Shown: piece after piece, positions 21,035-29,207 of the stretch | Layout: each line of letters opens with the position of its first letter | Position numbering within the stretch: the first letter of the stretch is position 1 | IMG/VR virus record: IMGVR_UViG_3300044621_002775 | Coordinates: 1 to 36,522 of that record | Strand: one strand, 5' to 3' | DNA length: 36,522 bases | DNA from: a virus | Translations under genes and position numbers: made by a program | The notes under the pieces: generated by a model | The model's input: only the letters and a program-made list of their open reading frames with translations | The model's database searches: none | What the model was told of the DNA's origin: nothing

Positions 21035-23345
21035 AGTCACGATCTGGGCGGCGCTGAACGACAAGCCCGCGACCGAAGGCCTGCGCCGACTCACGCGTGG
21101 GTTCGCTGACCTTCAGGCCGCGGGCTCGATGATCGGCGCACCCATCGTCGGTGCGCTCGGCGCCATCACCGCGAGCCTGGTGGGTACGACCAAGGTCGCG
21201 GTCGACTTCCAGAAGGCCGTCGCCGAGGTGGGTACGGTCAGCGATCGCGCGCAGTGGTCGCTCGCGAACATCGCCAAGGTCTCCGACGAGATGGCGCGGA
21301 GCTTCGGCACGACCGGCGCGCAGAGCGCGCGGGCGCTGTACGAGGTGATCTCGGCGGGCATCACCGACAGCGCGCGCGCGACCGAGACGCTCACCGCAGC
21401 GCAGAAGCTGTCGGTCGGCGGGCTCACCGACGTGAAGGTCGCCGTCGACGGCCTGACGACGATCCTGAACGCGTACCAGTCGACCGGCGTCACCGCGACC
21501 CAGGTCACCGACGCGATGTTCATCGCGGTGCGCGACGGCAAGACGCGCGCGGAGGAGCTCGCGCAGAGTATCGGCCTCGTCGCGCCCATCGCGTCGGCGA
21601 CGGGCGTGTCGGTCGATCAACTCCTCGCGTCGATCGCGCAGCTCACCACGCAGGGCATCCGCACGAGCACCGCCGCCGAGGGCTTGCGGTCTGCGCTCGG
21701 CAACGTCGTGAAGCCCACGAAGGAGGCCGCCGACGTCGCGGCCGAGCTCGGGATCAACTTCTCGGTGGCCGCGATCCAGTCGCGTGGGTTGTCGGGGTTC
21801 CTCAACGACGTCGTGACCAACTCGGGCGCGACGCGTGAGCAGCTCGGCAAGCTGTTCGGCGACATCCAGGGCTTGACGGCCGTGCTCGCGCTGACCAACG
21901 ACGGCGGCGCGAAGTTCAACGAGATCCTCGACCACATGAGCGAGAAGGCGGGCGCGACCGACGTGGCCTTCAAGGCCATGACGGAGACCGTGGACTTCCA
22001 ACTCTCGCGGTTCGACGCGCTCCGCGAGAGCATCATGCGCGCGTTCGGCGACGGGCTCGTCAACGCCAGCGCGTTCAAGCAGGGCTTGGTCGGCATCAAC
22101 GCGGCGCTCGAGACGACGGGCTCGCGGCTCGGGCGTCTCGCCGGCGAGACCACGGGCACGATCGGCGGCATGGTCGGCATCGGGCTCGCCGGTGCCGGTA
22201 AGTTCGTCGCGAACCTGGTGGGTTCGCAGTCGGTCGCTTCTGCGTTCGACGCGTACGGCCGCGCGCAGGCGCAGGGCCTTCGCAGAGCGCTCGCGCCCAC
22301 GGCGGGCGACGTCGGGATCCCGCTGCTTGAGTACGGCGGCGAGCCCGCGTTGCCGAACCCGGCAGGTGACTACACGTTCTCCGGCATCGGCCGCGATGGG
22401 CCCAGCAGGCCGCCTTCGCCGCGCGCGCAGCGCGGGGCGCGAACCGCCGCGCCGCGCGCGGCGCTCGAAGCGGGCTCGGGCGCGGTCTCGACCGCGTTCG
22501 GCCTCGTCGACACCTTCGTCGAAGCGACGCAGAGCGCGATGGCGCAGTCGATCCCGCAGCTGCAACTCATCTTCACGCAGGCCGAGCGGCTGATCTTCGG
22601 CACCACCGACGCGGACAACGCACGCGAGCAGAGCGCGCGCGCCGACGCGGCGAACTTCTGGATCGTCTCGCAGGCCGACATGGCCGAGGCCGCGATCGCC
22701 CAGGTGCGCGATCGGCTCGGCTCGGCCACGCAGACGCTCGTCGGGATGCTCGCGGGCAACCGAGACTCCATCACCGCGGTCCTCGGCGACATGAGCATGA
22801 AGGCGACCGACGCCGCGACGAACATGTTCGTCGGCATCGGTGACGCGATCGGCACCGGCACGCTCAAGCTCGACTCGATGCTGGGGCAGTTCGCTGGCGC
22901 GATCGTGCGCATGATCGGCGTGCAGCTGATCCAGATGGGTACCGCGGCGCTCGCGCTGTCGGCTCTCTCGTTCATCCCGTTTTTCCAGGGCGTTACGGGC
23001 CCGCCCGGCTTCGCCGCGGGCGCGGGCGCGGTCGCGCTCGCCGCGGGCATCGGGCTCGTCGCCGCGGGCTCTGCGCTCGGCGCCGCCGCGTCGGGCGGCG
23101 CGGGCACCGCGACGTCGACCGCGCGCACGTCAGGCAACCCGGGCGCCGCGCGCGCGCCGAGCTCGAGCTTCACCGGCGGCGTGGGGGCGATCGACACCGC
23201 GGGCATGCGCGGCGCCGGCGGCCCGGTGACGATCAACGTGTCGATGGGCGTCGTCGGCGATCGGCGCGCGGCCGCGCTGCTCGTCGCTGACCTGTACGAC
23301 GAAGCGTCCGCGCGCCAGCTCGGCGCGCGCAGGGGGTTCGCGTGA
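21021..23345 (+). CDS. Tail tape measure protein
   Basis: A 774-residue protein of the TP901-type tape measure family: early helices (FADLQAAGSMIGAPIVGALG), the family core VDFQKAVAEVGTVSD...SFGTTGAQSARALYEVISAG, then QKLSVGGLTDVKVAVDGLTT and EELAQSIGLVAPIASATGVS. Hydrophobic Gly/Ala stretches follow around residues 675-700. It sets tail length (roughly 0.15 nm per residue, so about 110-120 nm by the usual rule) and is ejected during infection. AAGGAGG precedes GTG 21021. It overlaps the frameshifted chaperone by 14 bases. Confidence 0.92.
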   Translation: MAKAEVTIWAALNDKPATEGLRRLTRGFADLQAAGSMIGAPIVGALGAITASLVGTTKVAVDFQKAVAEVGTVSDRAQWSLANIAKVSDEMARSFGTTGAQSARALYEVISAGITDSARATETLTAAQKLSVGGLTDVKVAVDGLTTILNAYQSTGVTATQVTDAMFIAVRDGKTRAEELAQSIGLVAPIASATGVSVDQLLASIAQLTTQGIRTSTAAEGLRSALGNVVKPTKEAADVAAELGINFSVAAIQSRGLSGFLNDVVTNSGATREQLGKLFGDIQGLTAVLALTNDGGAKFNEILDHMSEKAGATDVAFKAMTETVDFQLSRFDALRESIMRAFGDGLVNASAFKQGLVGINAALETTGSRLGRLAGETTGTIGGMVGIGLAGAGKFVANLVGSQSVASAFDAYGRAQAQGLRRALAPTAGDVGIPLLEYGGEPALPNPAGDYTFSGIGRDGPSRPPSPRAQRGARTAAPRAALEAGSGAVSTAFGLVDTFVEATQSAMAQSIPQLQLIFTQAERLIFGTTDADNAREQSARADAANFWIVSQADMAEAAIAQVRDRLGSATQTLVGMLAGNRDSITAVLGDMSMKATDAATNMFVGIGDAIGTGTLKLDSMLGQFAGAIVRMIGVQLIQMGTAALALSALSFIPFFQGVTGPPGFAAGAGAVALAAGIGLVAAGSALGAAASGGAGTATSTARTSGNPGAARAPSSSFTGGVGAIDTAGMRGAGGPVTINVSMGVVGDRRAAALLVADLYDEASARQLGARRGFA

Positions 23346-24172
23346 GCGTTGGCTTCAGCTACCCACTCACGAGCGACGAGCTCGCGCGCACGACGCCCGC
23401 GGCGTCGTACGCGATCCGCCTCGAGATCGGCGGCGTCGCCGAGACCGTGCCATTCCCCGCGAGCGGCACGCTCACCGCGGGCCGCTACTTCTGGAGCCAG
23501 GGCGACCGGCTGCTCGACGCCGATGGTGGCGTGGGCGGCGTGGGTTGCCTGCTGGGCATGCTCGAGACCGCGCTCAACGCGCACAGCTCGACGGCGGTCG
23601 TGTCGATCACGCGCGGCGCCGATGGGCGCTGGACGATCGCGTGCACCACGAACTTCCGCGTGCTCTGGGCCAATGCGGCCACCACGATCGACGCGCGCGC
23701 GTTCGGGTTCACGCAGGTCGACCCGGGCGCCGCCGCGGCGTCGTTCCTCGCGCCCGCGCTCCCGCGAGGCCTGTGGGCTCCCGCGGGCGTGTGGCCGCGC
23801 TTCGACTCGCGCTCGATCGCGGCGCGGCGCGCGGGCACCGCGGTGTCGCTCTCCGGGCGCGTGCGGACCGCGACGTGGGCGAGCGGGCGCGCGCGCCGCC
23901 GCCTGCGCTTCGCGCGCGTGCTCAACGCCTTCGCGCTCACCGAGTACGCCGGCGCGGGCGCGCCCTTCGGCACGCTCGAGCACGTCTGGGACGCGCTCTC
24001 GCGCGGCCGCCCGGTGCGCTACATGGAGGACGTCTCCGTGCCGAACGCGTACACCTTGTGGGCGAGCGAGACGCCGCTCGAGCGGCGCGAGGACTGGATC
24101 CGCCGCGATGAGCTCGCGCCCCAGGTGCGCTGCGAGACCGGCGACCTCGAGCTCGTGCAGGTGACGGCGTGA
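23342..24172 (+). CDS. Tail protein after tape measure (distal-tail-like)
   Basis: A 276-residue, beta-rich protein starting with a GTGA overlap. N-terminal part: SYAIRLEIGGVAETVPFPAS, AGRYFWSQGDRLLDADGGVG. C-terminal part: SLSGRVRTATWASGRARRRL, GTLEHVWDALSRGRPVRYME, ending in YTLWASETPLERREDWIRRD. The position between tape measure and the large hub-like protein is that of the distal tail protein. No defining motif could be confirmed. Confidence 0.55.
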   Translation: MSVGFSYPLTSDELARTTPAASYAIRLEIGGVAETVPFPASGTLTAGRYFWSQGDRLLDADGGVGGVGCLLGMLETALNAHSSTAVVSITRGADGRWTIACTTNFRVLWANAATTIDARAFGFTQVDPGAAAASFLAPALPRGLWAPAGVWPRFDSRSIAARRAGTAVSLSGRVRTATWASGRARRRLRFARVLNAFALTEYAGAGAPFGTLEHVWDALSRGRPVRYMEDVSVPNAYTLWASETPLERREDWIRRDELAPQVRCETGDLELVQVTA

Positions 24173-26457
24173 CGACGCTCGCGCAGGCCGTCGCGCGCGC
24201 CGGCCAGGAGTGGACGATGCGCGTCCGCATCGAGGGCCTCGGGACGTACGCCGACGGGGTCTACATCTGGACGCTCACGATCCCCACGCTCGGCGCGAGC
24301 TCCGCGGCGTACACGCGGCGCGACACGCTGCGCGCGCTGCCGAAGCCGCGCGAGGACCGCGCGCCGCCGCTCGGCGGGATGCCGAAGCTCGGCGGCGTCA
24401 GCGTGGAGCTCGTCGACGTGGGCAACCTGATCACCGAGGCCGCGGCCGTGCAGGTGCTGCCCTCGACGACGCTGACCGCCGCGATCACCGCGACGTCGAC
24501 GACGATCAACGTCGCCGACGGATCCACGCTCCCGTCGAGCAACTTCTTGGTCTACGTCGGCGCGGAGGCGATCCGCGTGTCGTCGCGCTCGGCCAACGTG
24601 CTCACCGTGGCGGAGCGCGGCGCGCTCGAGACGGACGCGCGTAGCCATCCGGTCAACGCGGCGGTGTGGGCGCGGAACCCGCGCTTCGTCGGGCGCCGGC
24701 TATTCCTCGACCTGATGCCGCGCGACGCGGCCACGGACGCCGAGGTGATCGACCTGGGTTCGTTCCTCGTCGAGGACTACGAACTCTCGGACGACCTCGG
24801 CGCGTGGATCATCTCGGGGCCCGGCGAGCTGCGCTACACGTCGCGCGAGCTCGGCGCGTCGATCATGGGTGGGTTCAAGGTCACGAGCGTGTCGGGCACG
24901 CAGCTCACGTGGGCGCCGGTCGAAGCGCTGCAGGGCGAGGTTGCGTTCCCCGGCGCGGGTGAGGACGCGTGGCCCTGGGGCGCCGAGACGACGTTCGCGA
25001 CGGTGAACGACAACGGGCTCGTGCGGCTGTCGTGGGAGCGCTCGCGGAGCGCCGTGCCGACGGTGATCGAGTACGGCGCCGCGTACCGGAAACCCGTCGA
25101 GATCAAGGTCGGCGACATCGTGCGCCCGGTGCTCGCGGCGGATCCGACCTACGGATCGTTCCGCTGGTCTCCAGGCCCGTCGCCGTCGACGTCGCGCTCG
25201 ACGGGCTTCCTCGTGACCGCGCACCCGATCGACGTCTTGCTCTGCCTGATCTTGTCGAGCGCGCACCCCGACGATGGCCTCGAGCTGGTGAACTACAACG
25301 CGAGCGAGGGCAACTGGTCTGGGCTCCCGCCGGGGTACGGCATCGGCATGCCCGTCGCGCGTGTCGACGTAGGCTCGTTCATCGCGGTGCGCGCGCGGAC
25401 CGCGGGCTACCAGCTCCCCGCGCTCGTGGTCGGCGCCGAGGGGAAGAGCTTCGCCGAGTGGGCCGCCGAGCAGATCCTCGAGCCGATCGGCGCGTACCTG
25501 GCCTTCGTCGGCGGGCGGCTGACGTGCGTGCTGCCGCGTACGCCGACCGAAGGCGACACGATCGCGGCCGCGCTGACCCCCGACAACCTGCTCGAGGTCT
25601 CTCGCGTGCGGCTCGCGAGCGAGCTGATGAGCGGCGCGATCCGCTACGTGTTCCGGACGCCGGGCGGCGGCGAAACCTCGCTCACCGTGCGATCGAGCGA
25701 GCTCGCGGCGTTGAACGGCGGGCGCTCGCAGTACACCACCGACGAGCGCGCGACCGTGCTGCGCATCGACGGCGCCGCCGCGGACCAGGGTGGCCTCGTC
25801 AACTTCCTGCGCTCGATCGCGCAGCGCCGGCTGTACCGCACCGCGCGCCCGCTCTGGTCGCTCGAGGTGCGCGTCGGCGCCGAACTCTACGGGCTGCGTC
25901 GCGGCGACATCGTGACCGTCACGCACCCCGACCTGCCGAACAACTTCGGCACGCGCGGCTGGTCGGCGGTCGTCTGCCTGATCACCGACGCGAGCCCGGT
26001 GACCCTCGACGAGCGCATCGGCGCGCAGCGCACGCTCAGGCTCCTAGCCTTCGTCACCGTGCGCTCGGGCCGTGTCGCGCCCGCTGCGCGCGTCACCGCC
26101 GTGTCGCTCGTGAGCGGCACGACCTACGACGTCACCGTCGAGGCCAACCGCTACACCGCGCCCGACGCCGACGACGCCGGCCTCCCCGCCGCCGACGCCG
26201 CGGCCTTCACCGCGCTCGACGCGCTCCGCCTGTGCGGCGCGAACGGTGTGCCCACCGCAGCGACCGTCGCCGTGGTCAGCGTGACGGGCAACGTCGTGCG
26301 GCTGACGTCGAGCTCCGCGCCGACGGTCGGCCAGATCCTCCGCTTCGCCAACTACCCCGACGCCACCACCACGCAGCGGGGCCGCTTCGTCGCCACCGCG
26401 AACGACGCCGCGCAGATCGCGACGGGCGTTGACGCGTGGGAGTACGCGGAGACCTGA
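24169..26457 (+). CDS. Tail tip / baseplate hub-like protein (762 aa)
   Basis: A large beta-rich protein. Segments such as GTYADGVYIWTLTIPT, GGVSVELVDVGNLITEAAAV and a repeated 'beta-tail' style stretch (TATSTTINVADGSTLPSSNF, VYVGAEAIRVSSRSANVLTV) occur in the N-terminal third. The middle has a hub-like region (GKSFAEWAAEQILEPIGAYL, VGGRLTCVLPRT). The C-terminal third has REDIVTVTHPDLP-like (RGDIVTVTHPDLPNNFG) sequence typical of tail-hub proteins that close the tube. It probably forms the tail tip with the 23342 product. Host-binding role possible. GTG in a GTGA overlap. Confidence 0.62.
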   Translation: MTTLAQAVARAGQEWTMRVRIEGLGTYADGVYIWTLTIPTLGASSAAYTRRDTLRALPKPREDRAPPLGGMPKLGGVSVELVDVGNLITEAAAVQVLPSTTLTAAITATSTTINVADGSTLPSSNFLVYVGAEAIRVSSRSANVLTVAERGALETDARSHPVNAAVWARNPRFVGRRLFLDLMPRDAATDAEVIDLGSFLVEDYELSDDLGAWIISGPGELRYTSRELGASIMGGFKVTSVSGTQLTWAPVEALQGEVAFPGAGEDAWPWGAETTFATVNDNGLVRLSWERSRSAVPTVIEYGAAYRKPVEIKVGDIVRPVLAADPTYGSFRWSPGPSPSTSRSTGFLVTAHPIDVLLCLILSSAHPDDGLELVNYNASEGNWSGLPPGYGIGMPVARVDVGSFIAVRARTAGYQLPALVVGAEGKSFAEWAAEQILEPIGAYLAFVGGRLTCVLPRTPTEGDTIAAALTPDNLLEVSRVRLASELMSGAIRYVFRTPGGGETSLTVRSSELAALNGGRSQYTTDERATVLRIDGAAADQGGLVNFLRSIAQRRLYRTARPLWSLEVRVGAELYGLRRGDIVTVTHPDLPNNFGTRGWSAVVCLITDASPVTLDERIGAQRTLRLLAFVTVRSGRVAPAARVTAVSLVSGTTYDVTVEANRYTAPDADDAGLPAADAAAFTALDALRLCGANGVPTAATVAVVSVTGNVVRLTSSSAPTVGQILRFANYPDATTTQRGRFVATANDAAQIATGVDAWEYAET

Positions 26458-27317
26458 TGCCGACGAACATCTACACTCCGGAGTTCCCGTCCGTGACCGG
26501 CGTGCTCGACGAGGAAGCGCTCGTCGTCGGGCACTTTGCCGATGCGCACGTGCTGCGCTCGATCGGCAACGCGAGCAACCGCCTCGCGGGCCGCGGCAAC
26601 TACCTCGTGCACGAGGTCTTTCGACGCGCGGGCAACGACGAGCAGATCGGAACCACCGGGTTCTACATGACCGCGCAGTGGCAGCGCTTGCGCTCGTTCC
26701 CGCTGCTCGAGCGCAAGGCGCATCTGAATCGCGCCGACCTGCGCATCCGCGCACGCATCACGAACGGCGCAACGGTGGTTCTTCAGGCTGAAACAGCAGC
26801 GCTGCGGCACCGTCCAGAAATCCGGCAAGCCGGGGCCAACACCATGCTCGCGGTGGGTACAGGCGGGTTTGAGTTGTACGAGATGCAGATCGAGCTTGGG
26901 CGGGCGTCGGTCGAAGATGTGACCATTTACGCCCTCGGCGACGCCGTGACAGCGCCGCTTATGCCGTCCGCTGTTTACGGCGCTCCAAACACTGGCAACG
27001 TCAACGATCCAGACACCTACTTGTTCGAGGACGGACTTCAGAGATGGCCGACCGGAACATGGAACAGCCAGATCAGGCCGGATAGGATCGTGGTCACTTT
27101 TGCGGATGCGTCCGGAAACTTGCTGTTGGCTCCACTTCGAGTGGGCTGGACGTTTCAGAACATATTGCGTTGGGGTGGCTTTATTGGCGGAGTGTCACTC
27201 ACAAGCGACGAGACGCAGTTGTTGCGAGATTACAACGCCGCGTATTCACTCCGAGCCGTTCCGACTGTTCGGCTAAGCTCGATCACCATCCGCGAGAGAG
27301 ACGCCTATGCCACTTGA
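26457..27317 (+). CDS. Tail-tip associated protein with AT-richer 3' half
   Basis: ATG 26457 overlaps the previous stop (TGATG). The 286-residue product (MPTNIYTPEFPSVTGVLDEE onward) is beta-rich and unassigned. Its first ~100 codons share the high GC of the phage, but from about 26760 to 27310 the GC content falls clearly and codon usage relaxes (LRVGWTFQNILRWGGFIGGV is encoded with A/T-ending codons). This points to replacement of the C-terminal half from another source, as expected for receptor-recognition parts. It overlaps the next ATG by 11 bases. Confidence 0.6.
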   Translation: MPTNIYTPEFPSVTGVLDEEALVVGHFADAHVLRSIGNASNRLAGRGNYLVHEVFRRAGNDEQIGTTGFYMTAQWQRLRSFPLLERKAHLNRADLRIRARITNGATVVLQAETAALRHRPEIRQAGANTMLAVGTGGFELYEMQIELGRASVEDVTIYALGDAVTAPLMPSAVYGAPNTGNVNDPDTYLFEDGLQRWPTGTWNSQIRPDRIVVTFADASGNLLLAPLRVGWTFQNILRWGGFIGGVSLTSDETQLLRDYNAAYSLRAVPTVRLSSITIRERDAYAT

Positions 27318-27921
27318 CGGCTTCCCACACGCATCGCCCGCGTACGTCGCGCCGATCGGCTTTGCTGCGCACTCTCCGTACGCGCCCGATGCCATCTCGT
27401 TTGCTCTGGTCAACGCGTACATGGCGAGCCGCAAGAACGCGCGCGGGCTCATCGAGCAGACCTACGCGCGCTCCGCGCTCACCAACGCCAACAACGGATC
27501 GGGTACTCTGGTCGTGTCCCTGTCGACGGAGCAGCGTATTGCGCGCGGCCGCGCGTACGTCGACGCTCTTACGAATCGCATGCGGGCGATCGTGACGTTT
27601 CAACTCATCGCGCGCGTGTCGTCGCGTGTTCGCCTGCGGATGCGCGCGGTGTTCCCATCCAGTGGCGCTGTCGAAGGTGCTGAGTTCACACACGAAGGCC
27701 TGGGGGCAAGCAACACCACCATCAGCGCCGACGTGTACGGGCCGATCACAGCCGAAGAGCGCGCGTCTGGGTTCTACGTTCGCGACTGCGCCGTGGACAT
27801 CAGCGGCGCCACGCGAGACGCGGTCGCTCGCATCGAGGTGTTCGCGTACGCGGAGAACGGCGCGTTCGCGCTTTCGTTCCGGCCCTGGCGCGTGGTCGTG
27901 TACGGCGACGTGGAGGGCTAG
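27307..27921 (+). CDS. Tail-associated protein (204 aa)
   Basis: Starts inside the end of the previous gene. The sequence is beta-rich with aromatic turns (DGFPHASPAYVAPIGFAAHS, RMRAIVTFQLIARVSSRVRL, ALSFRPWRVVVYGDVEG). No signal peptide, Cys or known motif. It belongs to the run of three tail-end genes before element C, which may build the adhesion apparatus. Confidence 0.55.
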   Translation: MPLDGFPHASPAYVAPIGFAAHSPYAPDAISFALVNAYMASRKNARGLIEQTYARSALTNANNGSGTLVVSLSTEQRIARGRAYVDALTNRMRAIVTFQLIARVSSRVRLRMRAVFPSSGAVEGAEFTHEGLGASNTTISADVYGPITAEERASGFYVRDCAVDISGATRDAVARIEVFAYAENGAFALSFRPWRVVVYGDVEG

Positions 27922-27924
27922 CTC

Positions 27925-28470
27925 GTGGCCAAGGTGGCATCGCAGCAGACCTTATCGCCTTCGGCTGTCTCGCTTGGCGCGCCGGTGCTCAACGCGCACG
28001 TCCGCGCGGCCTCGCGCGCGGTCGCCTACGCGGCGGCGCGGCGCAACGCGCACGTGCACCTGTCGCTCGGCTCGACGGCGGTCGGCTCGATCGATCGCGC
28101 GCCCCTGGGCATCGAGCTCCCCGCGCCCTCGAGCTGGGTCACCGAGATCGAGACGGACGTGTGGATCGACGCGGATACGCAGGTCGTGGAGCTCGGCGCC
28201 GAGGTCACCGTCGCCAGCGGGACGACGGTCGAGATCCGGTGGACGATCGGCGCCGGCACCGTCACGACCTCGCACGCGTTCGCCGCCGTCGGAACCGAGG
28301 TCGTCGGCACGCTCTCGCGCGCGGCCATCGGCGGCGCCGACGGGTGGAAGCTGATGACCGTCGAGGTGCGCGTCGCCGTCGGGACCAACGTCGGCACGCG
28401 GATCGAGACCTTGCGAGTCCAGGACCAGGTCATCGCGGCGAGCGCACTGCCCGACCCACCTATAAGCTAA
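27925..28470 (+). CDS. Tail-associated protein (181 aa)
   Basis: GTG start with GGAGG (27912-27916) upstream, three bases after the previous stop. An N-terminal helix (SAVSLGAPVLNAHVRAASRA) is followed by immunoglobulin-like strands (SSWVTEIETDVWIDADTQVV, VTVASGTTVEIRWTIGAGTV, LMTVEVRVAVGTNVG). The alternating Val/Thr pattern suggests a small beta-sandwich, as found in tail-fibre or decoration domains. It is last in the tail module; element C begins on the last base of its TAA stop. Confidence 0.55.
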   Translation: MAKVASQQTLSPSAVSLGAPVLNAHVRAASRAVAYAAARRNAHVHLSLGSTAVGSIDRAPLGIELPAPSSWVTEIETDVWIDADTQVVELGAEVTVASGTTVEIRWTIGAGTVTTSHAFAAVGTEVVGTLSRAAIGGADGWKLMTVEVRVAVGTNVGTRIETLRVQDQVIAASALPDPPIS

Positions 28471-28500
28471 TCTCTGTCCTCTCTGTCCTTCCTGCCTTGC
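28470..28500 (+). promoter_or_regulatory. Pyrimidine-rich intergenic element, copy C
   Basis: The first 25 bases (28470-28494) are identical to those of copy B; the last part diverges. It starts on the last base of a stop codon and 63 bases before ATG 28533, against 62 for the other two copies. The gene that follows has no Shine-Dalgarno sequence. Here it precedes the export-signal cassette. Confidence 0.55.
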
Positions 28501-28532
28501 TGGCATGAGTCTGTGCATGCGGCCATGACTTC

Positions 28533-29207
28533 ATGCTGCGCATCTTCGCCTTCTTGCTCTTCGCGCTGGTCGCGAGCTTCGGCGCGGAGGCGCAGACTCA
28601 AAACACCAGACCCATCCGCCCGCCAAGTTCAAGCGTCGAAGAGCCGCGGTATCTCGGCGTCGACTTTCCCGCGCACACGATCATCCAGAGCATCACGTCG
28701 ACGCGTGGCGTGTACTTGCGCCGGAACGGCACGAGCGGCGCGCCGCTCTGCGTGCCGTGGGAGACGATCGCGTCGTACCGCTCCGAGCAGTCGGTGTGCG
28801 TGTGCTACGTGCAGTCGCCCTCGCAGCTCACGCTCAGCGGGCCCGGCAGCGCGGGCGGCTGCCAGATCACCGACGGCAACGGCCCGGACGGCACGGGCGC
28901 GTGCTTCGTGCTCAGCGGCGGCGCGCCGCCGGTCTACCGCTCGCCGGCGTGGCAGAGCGTCGCGAACCGCCCCGGCGCGCGCTCGGGCGCGTGCTCGGTG
29001 GCCACGTCGACCACCGTCACGCTCGGAGTCTCGCGGCGGCCGCCGTGCGGCGTCACGTCGGACTGCACCACCGTCGTCGGCTCCGGCACGTGTGACCTGC
29101 TCGCGGGCGCGCCGAACCCGACCGACGTGCGCTACGGCCAGGGCTGCGCGTACGTGCTCGCGCGCGGCGCCGCGACGGGCCTGATGTTCGTCGAGGTGGT
29201 GCGGTGA
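28533..29207 (+). CDS. Exported Cys-rich protein (224 aa)
   Basis: Residues 1-21 form a clear Sec signal peptide (MLRIFAFLLFALVASFGAEA, cut near AEA|QT). The mature part is beta-rich with ten or more cysteines (for example VCVCYVQSP, GGCQITDG, GACFVLSGG, PPCGVTSDCTTVVGSGTCD), which implies disulfides and life outside the cytoplasm. Virion proteins are not normally secreted, so this may be an exported effector or a host-derived gene rather than a fibre. It is coupled to the next gene by a GTGA overlap and heads the cassette after element C. Confidence 0.65.
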   Translation: MLRIFAFLLFALVASFGAEAQTQNTRPIRPPSSSVEEPRYLGVDFPAHTIIQSITSTRGVYLRRNGTSGAPLCVPWETIASYRSEQSVCVCYVQSPSQLTLSGPGSAGGCQITDGNGPDGTGACFVLSGGAPPVYRSPAWQSVANRPGARSGACSVATSTTVTLGVSRRPPCGVTSDCTTVVGSGTCDLLAGAPNPTDVRYGQGCAYVLARGAATGLMFVEVVR

